Origin: Roseburia hominis
Lineage (GTDB): Bacteria > Bacillota > Clostridia > Lachnospirales > Lachnospiraceae
Length of the DNA: 64,000 nt
Direction of reading: 5' to 3'
Assembly: GCF_021531695.1 (NCBI RefSeq)
Contig: NZ_JADYUI010000008.1
Location: 60,380-124,379 of the forward strand
Under the pieces are notes generated by a model, which had not been told where the DNA came from, made no database searches, and worked only from the letters and a program-made list of their open reading frames with translations. Both the position numbers and the translations under genes were made by a program. Numbering within the stretch: the first letter of the stretch is position 1; each line of letters starts with the position of its first letter. Positions 54,049 through 63,903 of this stretch are shown piece by piece.

Positions 54049-54849
54049 TTACCATGTTTTTTCTAAATTCAAATTCCAGTCCAAATAATAAGGAGAATCT
54101 TCTGCTGCCTTTATTTTCTCATAAACAGCACGCCTCTCATCACTACTTTCTTCTGACCAATATTCATATCCCGCCAGATAACTGTCTGCCATACTATCCC
54201 ATGAATCAAATTTGGTCTGTAATTCTTTTCCGATTTCCAATGATTTATCCAATGCTTCTTCTTTACTATAATATCCGGCAATATAATAATCACCCAACAA
54301 ATTCATAGCTCTGCAATAATCCCAGCCAAGAATTGCGTCTTCGCCTTTTTGTGCATAAAGTGAATATAACTTTGCATATATTTCCGCCTGCTCTTCACTC
54401 ATTTCAAAATTATCATAAATAAACTGTTTTCTTTCTTCTTCCGTAACATCCTTAATCCCTGTTTCTTCAAGATAACGCATTTCTTCCCCAAACTGAACCC
54501 GGTGACCTCCTTCTGTCAGTAACCACGTAATCATTTCATCCGCGCTCTCTCTGTCTGTAATTTCCCACCATTCATTTAAAGATTCCTGCATCATCTCTTT
54601 ATTCATTGTATTTGCTTTCATTCCACCAAATACAGTATAATCACAGGAATTTAATTCCGTAAGGACTGCATAGGTACCATTCATCCATAAAACCGTATCT
54701 GATTCAGCTAAATTTTTATCTTTATTTTCTACGATATCTGTCTGCTCTTCTTTCACTTCATGATTTTGGGTTGCTACGTTTCCACAACCAGCTACTGTCA
54801 CTATGATTCCTGTAAAAAATAATGCAATGAATTCTTTTGTCTTTTTCAT
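54049..54849 (-). CDS. lipoprotein with DUF1266 domain
   Basis: 266 residues. Signal peptide with lipobox VAGC near residue 21, charged linker to about 50, then a DUF1266-like domain: NEWWEITDRESADEMITWLL, LGWDYCRAMNLLGDYYIAGY and FDSWDSMADSYLAGYEYW. The family has no established function; many members are cytoplasmic, so the lipoprotein form places this one on the outer face of the membrane. Ends just before the inverted repeat in front of the MATE gene. Confidence 0.8.
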   Translation of the reverse strand: MKKTKEFIALFFTGIIVTVAGCGNVATQNHEVKEEQTDIVENKDKNLAESDTVLWMNGTYAVLTELNSCDYTVFGGMKANTMNKEMMQESLNEWWEITDRESADEMITWLLTEGGHRVQFGEEMRYLEETGIKDVTEEERKQFIYDNFEMSEEQAEIYAKLYSLYAQKGEDAILGWDYCRAMNLLGDYYIAGYYSKEEALDKSLEIGKELQTKFDSWDSMADSYLAGYEYWSEESSDERRAVYEKIKAAEDSPYYLDWNLNLEKTW

Positions 54850-54918
54850 ACTTTACTCCTGTTTTCTATAATATATAATTGCTCTGCATCCCTTCAGACA
54901 CAGAGCAATCCACTAACC

Positions 54919-55269
54919 TTAACGTTCTAATTTCCGTCCAAGTATATAACCGCCACACCAAATGGCTCCGGCTACCGTAGCTGCCGTAATACATTTAATG
55001 ACCGCTTTTACAAAATAGGAAAATGTTAATGTCCTGGTGGTATATGCTACATAAGTTCCCACAATAGATTTTACAAACATTAACCAGCCACCTACATAAA
55101 TGGCAATCAATGTTCCCATTAATATGCACAAACTAAAAACAATTTTATTATATACACGCCACTGCGCTTCATGTTGTCTTAATTGTTCCTTTTGCATCAT
55201 CATCTTTTTTCTCTGATGTTCTATCATATCATGCTTTACCGTACTTTTATCCTGCATTTCCTCTGTCAT
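54919..55269 (-). CDS. small two-span membrane protein, unknown
   Basis: 116 residues starting MTEEMQDKSTVKHDMIE, with GGAGAG 5 nt upstream; an 11-codon in-frame extension lacks such a site. The first ~45 residues are a charged, Met/Gln/Lys-rich probable coiled coil (HQRKKMMMQKEQLRQHEAQW), followed by membrane spans at about 42-62 and 85-108. I do not recognise a family. It lies between the ABC exporter and the DUF1266 lipoprotein on the same strand. Confidence 0.65.
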   Translation of the reverse strand: MTEEMQDKSTVKHDMIEHQRKKMMMQKEQLRQHEAQWRVYNKIVFSLCILMGTLIAIYVGGWLMFVKSIVGTYVAYTTRTLTFSYFVKAVIKCITAATVAGAIWCGGYILGRKLER

Positions 55270-55356
55270 AATAACTCTCCACTCTATACATCTTCTTACC
55301 ACAGGACATTATAATAGAAAGGCTTTTCGATGTCAACGTCGGTTAAGTTTCCCTTT

Positions 55357-57114
55357 TTATCTGGAAAACTGACTATTATATAATTTTGCATAAAATCCGT
55401 TCTGTGCTAAAAGCTGTTTATGATTTCCCTGCTCAATAATATTTCCATCTTTCATCACCAAAATCACATCCGCCTCTTTAATTGTTGACAAACGGTGTGC
55501 CACAATAAAACTGGTTCTTCCCTTCATCATCGTAGCAAACGCATTTTGAATCTTTGCTTCTGTTCTGGTATCAATCGAAGACGTCGCTTCATCCAAAATC
55601 AACATTGGAGGAAGGCACAACATGACTCTGGTAATGCATAAAAGCTGCTTCTGTCCCTGTGATAGATTTCCGCCATCCTCTGTAATCATGGTGTCATATC
55701 CTTGTGGTAAGCGTTTAATAAAATTATGGGCATGTGATGCTTTTGCTGCCGCTAAAATCTCTTCCTCCGTAGCATTTGGCTTTCCCATGATAATATTTTC
55801 ACGAATCGTTCCTGTCTTAAGCCATGTCTCCTGCAAGACCATTCCATAAGAAGCCCGAAGACTTTTTCTTGTCACATTCCGGATATCTTCGTTCATCACC
55901 TTGATGCTTCCGGAATTAACATCATAAAAACGCATTAATAGATTAATCAACGTGGTTTTTCCACAACCGGTAGGTCCCACAATTGCAATTCGCTGTCCCG
56001 GTTTTGCTGAAAGATTGAAATCCTGAATCAACTTTTTGTCTGCTTCATAGGAAAAAGAAACATGTTTTAAATCTACTGTTCCATCAACCTGTTCCAATAC
56101 AACCGCATTTTCTTTTTCCGGTATCTGCGGCTCTTCCTCAATTAGTTCAAATATACGCCCCGCACAGGCAATCGCATTTTGCAACTCTGTTATTACACCC
56201 GAAATTTCATTAAACGGCTTTGTATACTGATTTGCATAACTCAAAAAACAAGAAAGCTGTCCTACGCTTAAACGCCCATTAATCGCAGAAATCGCACCAG
56301 TGATACCAACACCCGTATACACTAAACTATTTACAAATCTTGTAGATGGATTCGTGATGGAAGAAAAGAAAATCGCCCGAAGTGAACATTTCTCCAAGCG
56401 CTCATTGACCTCGTCAAATTGCTCCAATACTTCCTTTTCTCTGCCAAATGCCTGCACCACCTTCTGATTTCCTATCATTTCATCAATTAGCGCTGTCTGC
56501 TCCCCTCTGGTTTTCGATTGCAGCTGAAACATAGAAAATGTTTTCTTTGCAATGAAACCGGCAACCAGAAATGACACAGGTGTAATAAGTACTACCACAA
56601 GCGTAATTTTCACATTGACACTAAGCATAAAAAACAGCGTTCCAAGAATGGTAATCACACCGGTAAAAAGCTGAGTAAATCCCATCAACAATCCATCTGC
56701 AAACTGGTCTACATCTGCGATTACACGACTTACCACTTCGCCATAAGAGTGTTCATCCATGTATTTTAACGGCAAAATTTCAATCTTATTAAAAGCATCC
56801 CTTCTTACATCACGCACAATACGATACGTCATTTTATTGTTACATACATTCATAATCCATTGCGCTATCGCTGTAATAAGAATTACGATAACCATTTCCA
56901 CCAAGCGCGGCATAAGTCCCTTAAAATCCACTTTTCCCGCATCAATGATAAAATCAATTGCATCTCCGATTAAAATCGGAATATATAATGTAGAAATAAC
57001 AGTTAATGCTGCCAGAAAAACAGATAATATCAAATACCCCCTATACTTTTTGATATAACAAAATACTTTTTTTAAGGTATCCATTTGCTTGTCCGCCATA
57101 TTCTTTTTAAGCAT
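55357..57114 (-). CDS. ABC exporter half-transporter, downstream partner
   Basis: 585 residues from ATG 57114, which overlaps the upstream ABC gene by 8 bp and has AGGAAAG; the frame is open 34 codons further inside that gene. Six-span membrane domain at about 15-310, ATPase with Walker A GPTGCGKTTL, signature LSQGQKQLLCITR, Walker B MLILDEATSSID and switch His in IVAHRLS. Heterodimeric multidrug or lipid exporter with its neighbour. Its catalytic glutamate is intact. Confidence 0.93.
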   Translation of the reverse strand: MLKKNMADKQMDTLKKVFCYIKKYRGYLILSVFLAALTVISTLYIPILIGDAIDFIIDAGKVDFKGLMPRLVEMVIVILITAIAQWIMNVCNNKMTYRIVRDVRRDAFNKIEILPLKYMDEHSYGEVVSRVIADVDQFADGLLMGFTQLFTGVITILGTLFFMLSVNVKITLVVVLITPVSFLVAGFIAKKTFSMFQLQSKTRGEQTALIDEMIGNQKVVQAFGREKEVLEQFDEVNERLEKCSLRAIFFSSITNPSTRFVNSLVYTGVGITGAISAINGRLSVGQLSCFLSYANQYTKPFNEISGVITELQNAIACAGRIFELIEEEPQIPEKENAVVLEQVDGTVDLKHVSFSYEADKKLIQDFNLSAKPGQRIAIVGPTGCGKTTLINLLMRFYDVNSGSIKVMNEDIRNVTRKSLRASYGMVLQETWLKTGTIRENIIMGKPNATEEEILAAAKASHAHNFIKRLPQGYDTMITEDGGNLSQGQKQLLCITRVMLCLPPMLILDEATSSIDTRTEAKIQNAFATMMKGRTSFIVAHRLSTIKEADVILVMKDGNIIEQGNHKQLLAQNGFYAKLYNSQFSR

Positions 57115-58864
57115 CACATCTTTCCTCCTCTTCATACTGGGAGTAATAAATCTCTTGATAAGTCTCGCAATTACGCAATAACTCCTGATGTGTTCCGATT
57201 CCGGCCACTTCGCCATCCTCTAACACTATAATTTGATCGGCATACAAAATGGAAGATGCCCGCTGTGTTACAATAAACAGCGTCGGTTTTTCTTTCATTC
57301 CGCGAATTGCTTTCCTAAGTGCTGCGTCTGTGGCAAAATCAAGTGCTGACGCGCTGTCATCCAAAACTAAGATTTCCGGTTTCTTCATCAAAGCCCTTGC
57401 TATTGTAAGACGCTGCCTCTGCCCACCGGACAGATTTTTTCCGCCCTGTTCCACCAAAGCCTCCAACTGTCCTTCCTTTTTCTCTACAAATTCCTTTGAC
57501 TGGGAAATCTCCAATGCCTCCCACATTTCTTCCTCGGTTGCATCTTCTTTGCCCCATTTTAAATTCTCACGAATCGTTCCCTGGAATAACACCGCCTTTT
57601 GTAAAACCATTCCAACTTTATCCCGAATTTCCTCTTTTGTATATTCTTTCACGTTTTTTCCATTAATTTTTACAATTCCTCTTGTTGCATCATAAAATCT
57701 TGGAATCAGATTCACCAAACTGGATTTTCCGGAACCGGTTCCTCCAATAATACCAATCGTCTGTCCTTTTTTTACAGCAAAACTGATATCACTCAATGCC
57801 TCTGCCGCTGCTCCCTTATAAGTCAATCCTACTTCTTTAAACTCTACTGCAAACTCCGTTTCACCCTTCTTTTCCTTCTTCTGTTCGGTCTCTTTTGCTT
57901 CTACAAATTCCATAGAAGATGAAACTGTAAGCACATCGGCAATACGATTCATACAGGCTGTCGCTTTTGTTAATGTAATAATTAAATTCGCAAGTTTAAT
58001 CAGTTCAACTAAAATCTGTGACATATAATTCACCAGTGCAACCACTTCTCCCTGCGAAATATGCCCTGTATCTACCCGAATTGCTCCCACATAAATTAAA
58101 ACTACTGTTGCAATATTAATAATAATATAGGTGAGCGGATTCATTAATGCCGAAATTTTTCCGACAAAAAGCTGTGCATTCGTCAACGCTTCATTATAGG
58201 TTCCGAAACTTTCTATTTCTGCTTCTTCCTTGTTAAATGCACGAATCACTCGTGCACCCGTCAGATTTTCTCTGGTAATTCCTAATACCGCATCCAATTT
58301 CTCCTGCACTTTTTTATAAAGAGGCATGCTGATTTTCATGATACCAAACACAACCAGTGACAAAAGTGGAATTGTAATCACAAAAACAAGTGCCGCTTTT
58401 GCATCTATGGTAAATGCCATGACCATTGCTCCCAGCACAATAAAAGGGGAACGCAAAAAAAGGCGTAAAAACATATTAACACCATTTTGTGCCTGATTAA
58501 TATCGCTGGTCATCCTTGTAATCAATGTCGATGTTCCTATTGTGTCCATTTCCGTAAAAGAAAGACTTTGTATATGCGAAAACAGTGCATGGCGCAATCC
58601 GGTTGCAAACCCTACTGCTGCTTTTGCCGCAAAATACTGCGCTGTAATGGAACATGTCAGCCCTATAATTCCAAGAAAGATCAACACGATACATCTCTGA
58701 ATAACATATTGCTTGTCCCCATTTGCAATTCCAATGTCTATCACCGATGCCATAACTAAAGGCACCAAAAGTTCAAATGATGCCTCCAGCATTTTAAACA
58801 ATGGTGCAAATACACACTCTTTTTTATAATTCGTTAAATATGTCAAAACCTTTTTCACAATCAT
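57107..58864 (-). CDS. ABC exporter half-transporter, upstream partner
   Basis: 585 residues. Membrane domain to about 310, ATPase with GGTGSGKSSL, signature LSGGQRQRLTIARAL, Walker B ILVLDDSASALD. Here the residue after the Walker B aspartate is Asp instead of catalytic Glu, and the switch position reads VTQR instead of the usual H-loop. These are the marks of the degenerate site in heterodimeric exporters such as BmrC/TM287. A GTG two codons in (58858) is better spaced from GGAGGA than the ATG at 58864. Confidence 0.92.
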   Translation of the reverse strand: MIVKKVLTYLTNYKKECVFAPLFKMLEASFELLVPLVMASVIDIGIANGDKQYVIQRCIVLIFLGIIGLTCSITAQYFAAKAAVGFATGLRHALFSHIQSLSFTEMDTIGTSTLITRMTSDINQAQNGVNMFLRLFLRSPFIVLGAMVMAFTIDAKAALVFVITIPLLSLVVFGIMKISMPLYKKVQEKLDAVLGITRENLTGARVIRAFNKEEAEIESFGTYNEALTNAQLFVGKISALMNPLTYIIINIATVVLIYVGAIRVDTGHISQGEVVALVNYMSQILVELIKLANLIITLTKATACMNRIADVLTVSSSMEFVEAKETEQKKEKKGETEFAVEFKEVGLTYKGAAAEALSDISFAVKKGQTIGIIGGTGSGKSSLVNLIPRFYDATRGIVKINGKNVKEYTKEEIRDKVGMVLQKAVLFQGTIRENLKWGKEDATEEEMWEALEISQSKEFVEKKEGQLEALVEQGGKNLSGGQRQRLTIARALMKKPEILVLDDSASALDFATDAALRKAIRGMKEKPTLFIVTQRASSILYADQIIVLEDGEVAGIGTHQELLRNCETYQEIYYSQYEEEERCDA

Positions 58865-58952
58865 TCCTCCGGTAGCAAATGTTTCTTATTCTTTCAGTAT
58901 ATAACATATTCCTCGCAATTATCAACTTTTTTAGTAAAGCGGAGATTGCGTT

Positions 58953-58999
58953 CAAAAAAATGTGCCTTGCATAATTCTTTCAAACTACGCAAAGCACAT
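58953..58999 (-). terminator. terminator of cheW
   Basis: ATGTGCTTTGC and GCAAGGCACAT form an 11-bp stem with one mismatch, followed by seven T residues on the minus strand. Confidence 0.85.
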
Positions 59000-59013
59000 G
59001 AATAAGTCTTTGA

Positions 59014-59466
59014 TTAAACATTTGCCTTTGTTTCCTCAAGCATTGCTTTTATATTTTGCTGTTCCTCTGCAGCAACCACTTCATTTACATTAAGTAATAC
59101 GATTAACTGCTTATTATGATGTGCGACCTCCGGAATGAAGTTCTCCTGATTACCGATTAAATTCGGCATTGGCACAACATCCTTGTCTGAAACCTCTAAG
59201 ATTTCTTCTACTCTATTTACTTCAAAACCAATTAGAGTATTATTCACATTTGTTACCACAATATTAGAAATTTCCTGTTGTGGATAACCAAATTTCTCAG
59301 CAAGACTATATACCGGTACAATGTCACCGTGCAAATTCATAATTCCTTTAATATATGGTAAGGAACGTGGAATACTTACTGTCTGAATTCTCTCTTCAAT
59401 CGACTGAACTGATTCAATCGGTATTCCGAATTTCACATCATTTAATCGAATAGTCAGCAACTGCAT
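59014..59466 (-). CDS. cheW: chemotaxis coupling protein CheW
   Basis: 150 residues, a single CheW SH3-like double barrel: FGIPIESVQSIEE, PYIKGIMNLHGDIVPVYSL and GFEVNRVEEILEV. It links chemoreceptors such as the three in this window to CheA. Monocistronic, with its own terminator and no CheA nearby, so it may be an extra CheW serving a subset of receptors. The ribosome site AAGGGGG is strong. Confidence 0.92.
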   Translation of the reverse strand: MQLLTIRLNDVKFGIPIESVQSIEERIQTVSIPRSLPYIKGIMNLHGDIVPVYSLAEKFGYPQQEISNIVVTNVNNTLIGFEVNRVEEILEVSDKDVVPMPNLIGNQENFIPEVAHHNKQLIVLLNVNEVVAAEEQQNIKAMLEETKANV

Positions 59467-59545
59467 ATGCCATCCCCCTTTTTCTCTTTGTATTATTACT
59501 TTTCACCTGATTCCTAATAATATAGTACCACGTTTCCGCTAATTT

Positions 59546-60403
59546 TCAACTCTTTTTGGCATTTTCCCTATTCAACAGATACACTGCCAAAACGATAAAT
59601 ATCAGGTATACGACAATTGTCGGCAAAGATGCCTCTATTCCGAAGTCTCCACCTGTCAGGAGAAATGAGTCAGAGGAAAGTACATAATTGCAGAATACTT
59701 CTTGATTCTCCTCTGCACCGATATGCAAAATTCCACCTGCCATCACCATGTTCCAGACAGCATGCATCAATGCGTTGTTCCAGATATTTCCGCCATGGCA
59801 GGCTACCAATGAGAATAGGATTCCAACAATAGTCCCGCCGACACACAGCTGTATCATACTTAACACACTTAATTCTCTGTCTAACATGTGAATGGTTCCA
59901 AATACAATAGATGGCAATATCACTGCTATAACTCTGCCAAAACATTGTTCAAATGATGAAAAAATCACACCACGAAACACCATTTCTTCTACAATCCCTG
60001 CCGCAAAGCCATAATAGAAAACGGTTGCCATAAAAATAATCCAAAATTTACTTCCACCCAACTCATAATTGATCCATTTTCCATCCTGTAACACAAAAAA
60101 CGCACAAACGAAAAACGGCATCAAAAATGCACTGATTACCCACACAGGCTTTAAAGATATCTTTGTAATGCGCAATTCCCCAAGTGGAATTTTAAGCATT
60201 TTTTCGCACAAAACCTTTAATCCCAGATAGGTAAACAACACATAAAATATCCCGGCAAGCAAATTACAAAATGCAGTCGGAACACCAATGGCACAAATCA
60301 AATTTGCTAAAAAAAGTGCTAAAACCTGTGCCAACACCATTACAAGAATTGACCCAAACGTAACAATTACTACTTTTGTAGTTGTTATTGACTCTTTTTT
60401 CAT
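59546..60403 (-). CDS. CPBP family intramembrane protease
   Basis: 285 residues, about eight spans. Motifs GIVEEMVFRGVIF near 140, FGTIHMLD near 170 and NNALMHAVWN near 213 give the Glu-Glu-Arg and His residues of the CPBP/Abi active site. Shorter than the one at 48.4 kb and without a C-terminal extra domain. Substrate unknown; this family includes bacteriocin self-immunity proteins. Confidence 0.9.
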   Translation of the reverse strand: MKKESITTTKVVIVTFGSILVMVLAQVLALFLANLICAIGVPTAFCNLLAGIFYVLFTYLGLKVLCEKMLKIPLGELRITKISLKPVWVISAFLMPFFVCAFFVLQDGKWINYELGGSKFWIIFMATVFYYGFAAGIVEEMVFRGVIFSSFEQCFGRVIAVILPSIVFGTIHMLDRELSVLSMIQLCVGGTIVGILFSLVACHGGNIWNNALMHAVWNMVMAGGILHIGAEENQEVFCNYVLSSDSFLLTGGDFGIEASLPTIVVYLIFIVLAVYLLNRENAKKS

Positions 60404-60604
60404 AAAACTAAATAACCTTTCTTTTTATCGTTTTCCCCTTTGTAAAACACCAGATTAATTGCTTTTATTCATCATATCACAAACAACTACATTTTGCACC
60501 TAAATCTCTAACTGCAATTACTGATAAACCGCAAAATACGCAATCGTCCATGGGCAAGTTGTTGCAAAGCAGATTTTGAATATCCTCTTTTCAACAAAAT
60601 TCTT

Positions 60605-61381
60605 TTATTGCCCTTGAATCCAATTTTCAAACCAGCTTCGAAACCAGCCGTAATAATTTGGAATCTGCTCTTTTATCATTTGCAACACCAGCTTTTTTTC
60701 CTCTGAGGACAATTCTTTCACTGTTTCAAACAATTTTCCATCTGCATGGCTCTCTCCAAACGCAAACATTCCAACCGCATAATCCCCAACCGCAATATAA
60801 TGAGCCAGTGCCAGTGCTCCTACCGAAAATTGTCCAATTGCAATCGCTCCACATGCAACTATCCCAACTGCGATGGCACCGGTTGCCAATATTCCTGCTG
60901 AGATAGACCCTGCTGCTAAAATTCCAAGTGCTAACATGCCAATTGCTAAAAAGCCAATGGAAACCAATCCAATAGAAATAATTCCTCTCGAAAATAATCC
61001 AATTGATATTACTCCTTTTGCATTTAATCCAACTGCAATAAATCCTCTTGCTTTTTTCCCAATATGCCAAAGTGGCATCCCGAAAATAGTTTTTTCACTT
61101 TTCCTTTCAATATGAGGAAAACTGTATTTTCCCCATCCAGAGTCAAAGCTCTCTCTCTTTTCCTGTCCGATGCTTTCTTCCTCAATCTCATCTCTTAATA
61201 AATAATCCAAAGAACAATGAAATAGTGTGCTAAGTGCGATCAATTTCTCCGTTTCCGGATATGCCAGTCCGGATTCCCACTTACTGATGGACTGTCTGGA
61301 AACTCCCATACGTTCTGCTAATTGCTCCTGTGTATAATTATTTTCTCTTCGCATTCTGGCAATTTTCTCTCCAGTTCTCAT
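60605..61381 (-). CDS. XRE regulator with hydrophobic Gly-every-fifth-residue repeat
   Basis: 258 residues. Residues 6-60 are a Cro/CI helix-turn-helix (YTQEQLAERMGVSRQSISKW). After a polar linker come about 20 tandem pentapeptides of pattern xxGxx: glycine at every fifth residue from 113 to 188, and again at 199, 204 and 209, with Ile/Leu/Val/Ala/Ser between. A Lys/Glu-rich C-terminal helix closes the protein. The repeat could fold as a stacked beta-helix similar to pentapeptide-repeat proteins or insert in the membrane. Targets unknown. Confidence 0.85.
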   Translation of the reverse strand: MRTGEKIARMRRENNYTQEQLAERMGVSRQSISKWESGLAYPETEKLIALSTLFHCSLDYLLRDEIEEESIGQEKRESFDSGWGKYSFPHIERKSEKTIFGMPLWHIGKKARGFIAVGLNAKGVISIGLFSRGIISIGLVSIGFLAIGMLALGILAAGSISAGILATGAIAVGIVACGAIAIGQFSVGALALAHYIAVGDYAVGMFAFGESHADGKLFETVKELSSEEKKLVLQMIKEQIPNYYGWFRSWFENWIQGQ

Positions 61382-61552
61382 GTTTCCTTTCTCTCCTTTT
61401 CTTTTTTTCTAAAGCCTATAAAACTCTATTATTTTTTTCAAGAAAATCAGAGGTTCTATGTGTAAACTTCAAGTTGCATTGCCCAATAATCAAAGCTTTT
61501 TCGCTAGTGTAGCGTTTTTCAAATTTCCATAACACATTGTAACACAAAACGC

Positions 61553-61590
61553 AAAATAAAATAGCCACAGTTTTTCAACCATGGCACTTT
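61553..61590 (-). terminator. terminator of the flavodoxin gene
   Basis: GCCATGGTT pairs with AACTGTGGC (two G-U pairs) and is followed by ATTTTATTTT on the minus strand. Confidence 0.65.
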
Positions 61591-61599
61591 TTCTTATTT

Positions 61600-62034
61600 T
61601 TATTCAATTTCCTTCTGTATCACTTTTACAAACTCCTGTACCTTTTCCTGTTGCTCTTTTTTAAGATTTCCACCTTCCAATCCCAGCATAGAATGTCCTC
61701 TCAACATCATCTTAACAAGTAACTCATTTTTGTTTACTTTAATTCCTTTCTGCTCGGCTTCCTGTCTTATTTGCTTTAATGTACTTTCCATAAATCCCGT
61801 AGTTGAAAATGCAATAATCTGTCCCACCTTTTCTTTGGGTAATTGCTTTATAAACTCACATAAACTGTCATCCATTTTCCATCCATACACACCACCGCCT
61901 AAAAACAAAATATCCGTATATTCTTCAACTGGATGCTCAATTGACAATGCCTGTACATCAAACTCCTTTGCTATCATTTCTGCGACAGCTTTGGTATTTC
62001 CGCCTCGTGACTGATATCTAACTCCTATGTTCAT
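61600..62034 (-). CDS. flavodoxin domain protein
   Basis: 144 residues. N-terminal phosphate-binding loop YQSRGGNTKAVAE (usually T/S-x-T-G-N-T; here SRGGNT), FLGGGVYGWKMD as the first FMN loop and AFSTTGFM as the second. It probably binds FMN and carries electrons or acts on a quinone-like substrate. It is divergent from a TetR regulator 130 bp away, which may control it in response to redox or drug stress. Confidence 0.85.
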   Translation of the reverse strand: MNIGVRYQSRGGNTKAVAEMIAKEFDVQALSIEHPVEEYTDILFLGGGVYGWKMDDSLCEFIKQLPKEKVGQIIAFSTTGFMESTLKQIRQEAEQKGIKVNKNELLVKMMLRGHSMLGLEGGNLKKEQQEKVQEFVKVIQKEIE

Positions 62035-62127
62035 AGCATTTCCTCCATTTTATAAAGTAAACATTTGTAACCTTTTGGTTTGTATGCTACAATATTCTTA
62101 CAGAAAAGGCAATACCTATACCATAAA

Positions 62128-62153
62128 TGACACAATTTGCTTTATTCGTGTCA
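62128..62153. promoter_or_regulatory. possible TetR operator
   Basis: TGACAC and GTGTCA, 14 bp apart, end 12 bp before the tetR start codon. The arms are short, so this is tentative. Confidence 0.35.
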
Positions 62154-62165
62154 GAAAGGAAACTT

Positions 62166-62747
62166 ATGAACCCTTCACAAAATCCCAGCGCTTTGCGTTC
62201 TAAAAAAATAATAACGGAAACCTTATTACATCTTATGACCCAACATCCATATGCAGAAATCACGGTCAAGCATATTCTTCTGGAATCAAATATTTCCAGA
62301 AAGACTTTCTATCGTAACTTTTCCTCAAAAGATGATGTTTTGAATTCTTATATGGATAGCATTCTGCATAGCTACATTACATGCATTATAGAACAAAAAC
62401 ATTTTTCCTTCCTTGAAATTCTGGATACCATTTTTTACTTTTGTGAAGAAAATAAAAATTTTCTTTTTATTCTTCGAGATAACAATCTTTTACATCTGCT
62501 TCTCATAAAATTGAATACCCTGATACCAACAGAGCATCAGAAAATAGTTACACCCAATGTCAAATCAAACGATTCCTCTGCAGATCATTTCCTCACTGAC
62601 TATGTTCTATTTTTCAATATCGGCGGAATATGGAACATCATTACAAAATGGATTGAACAAGACATGCGTGATTCCATAACTGACATAAAAAATACGATTG
62701 CTTTTTATCTGTCCGATGTTAAGCATATTGACTGCCGTCAATTCTAG
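62166..62747 (+). CDS. TetR family regulator
   Basis: 193 residues from the ATG that AAAGGA supports (13 codons are open upstream). N-terminal helix-turn-helix AEITVKHILLESNISRKTFY followed by RNFSSKDDVLNSYM, typical of TetR, and a helical C-terminal ligand domain resembling the TetR_C group seen near DhaS-like regulators. Divergent from the flavodoxin gene. Confidence 0.88.
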   Translation: MNPSQNPSALRSKKIITETLLHLMTQHPYAEITVKHILLESNISRKTFYRNFSSKDDVLNSYMDSILHSYITCIIEQKHFSFLEILDTIFYFCEENKNFLFILRDNNLLHLLLIKLNTLIPTEHQKIVTPNVKSNDSSADHFLTDYVLFFNIGGIWNIITKWIEQDMRDSITDIKNTIAFYLSDVKHIDCRQF

Positions 62748-63007
62748 TACAACGAGTATCAATTAACTGATACATTTATATTACTATTTCCAAAGCTTAA
62801 TATCGTTGTAAATACCAAGGTATTAGCAAATCCACAAAGACCTTTTGTCTTTCGCTTTTTTCTTAGAGTGAAAGCAATCATGCTGTTGACACATATTCAG
62901 CATAAGAACGTACAAAAATCCGCTATCTGCAAAGGAGTTGTGGGGGGGCAGCACTATAATCGAAGCTTTTCCGGCGAACGCTTAGAAAAAATGCATAAAT
63001 CAGAATT
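62748..63007. other. intergenic stretch after tetR
   Basis: No gene found. It contains a small AATACC/GGTATT palindrome near 62814-62827 and a run of seven G at about 62943. Composition is mixed, as if assembled from fragments next to the truncated hydrolase. Confidence 0.4.
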
Positions 63008-63853
63008 TTATCTCTCTCTTTCTGTTTCTGCAATTTGATGAATAATCTCAGAAAAGCCCTCAGAATCTGATTCCAATAAACCATGCGTCATATTTTTCAT
63101 TAAAAACATTTGTTTATATGGTGCGTTTATTTCTTCGAAATATTCTTGTGCTAATTTATAGTTCGTTTGATAATCCTTATCTCCGTTTATGTTATAAAAA
63201 GCCACTGGATAATCAACTCTATCTTTTAAAGAAAACGAAGCAAATTCCTCAGAGGAAAAAAAATCCAAATATACATTCATATCTCTTTTAAAATAATTTA
63301 TCCAATCAATAACTGAATAGTTCGGATTAAATATTATAGTCGTAACTAAATTGTAATCAGTACCATTTGCCATTATGTCATAGCCATATTTTTTCATAAG
63401 TGTATTTCTTGTAGTAATATGTTCCAGAGTAACATTTTCAGGTGTTAATTGATTTACCAATTTCAACATTTCCTCGTCACCCTCTGCCCATAACATTGCT
63501 TCTTGCTTAAATGCTTCCTCGTTTTCTATGTAGTCAACAAGTTGTCCCGTACCGATAAAGCATTCATAATACTGAGGGTACTCAAGTACCAGATTTGCTC
63601 CGTAAATTGACCCCCACGAATGTCCGAGAATCGTAATTTTGTTTTTCGATAGATAATCCAGTATAAACTCTGTTACTTCTCTTCCATCTTTCATAAATAA
63701 TTCTCGTGTCAACACAATATCATTCTGTTCTGCATCATAACTTTTTCCACAATTTCGCTGATCCCATGTTACCACAGTATATACATCTGCCCATTTTCTC
63801 GTAAACGCATAATCAATATCACTAGTAGATTGTAAAATAATTAAATAGACCAA
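63008..63853 (-). pseudogene. alpha/beta hydrolase truncated at its 5' end
   Basis: About 270 residues of recognisable alpha/beta hydrolase (proline iminopeptidase-like): TVVTWDQRNCGKSYD, nucleophile elbow LGHSWGS, acid region FYNINGDKDYQ and His in MTHGLL. The normal N-terminal strand and the HGGPG oxyanion loop are missing. The sequence starts at about SDIDYAFTRKW, directly beside the upstream end of an IS630-like element. The only in-frame start (TTG 63853) lies in the junction sequence and has no ribosome site. Very probably inactive. Confidence 0.75.
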
Positions 63854-63868
63854 TATATGCTTTTGTGA

Positions 63869-63874
63869 TATACT
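63869..63874 (+). promoter_or_regulatory. promoter of the IS630-like transposase
   Basis: Extended -10 TGATATACT about 30 bp before the transposase ATG. No good -35 seen. Confidence 0.4.
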
Positions 63875-63903
63875 ATTCTCATAAAAATATGGAGGTTGTT
63901 ATC

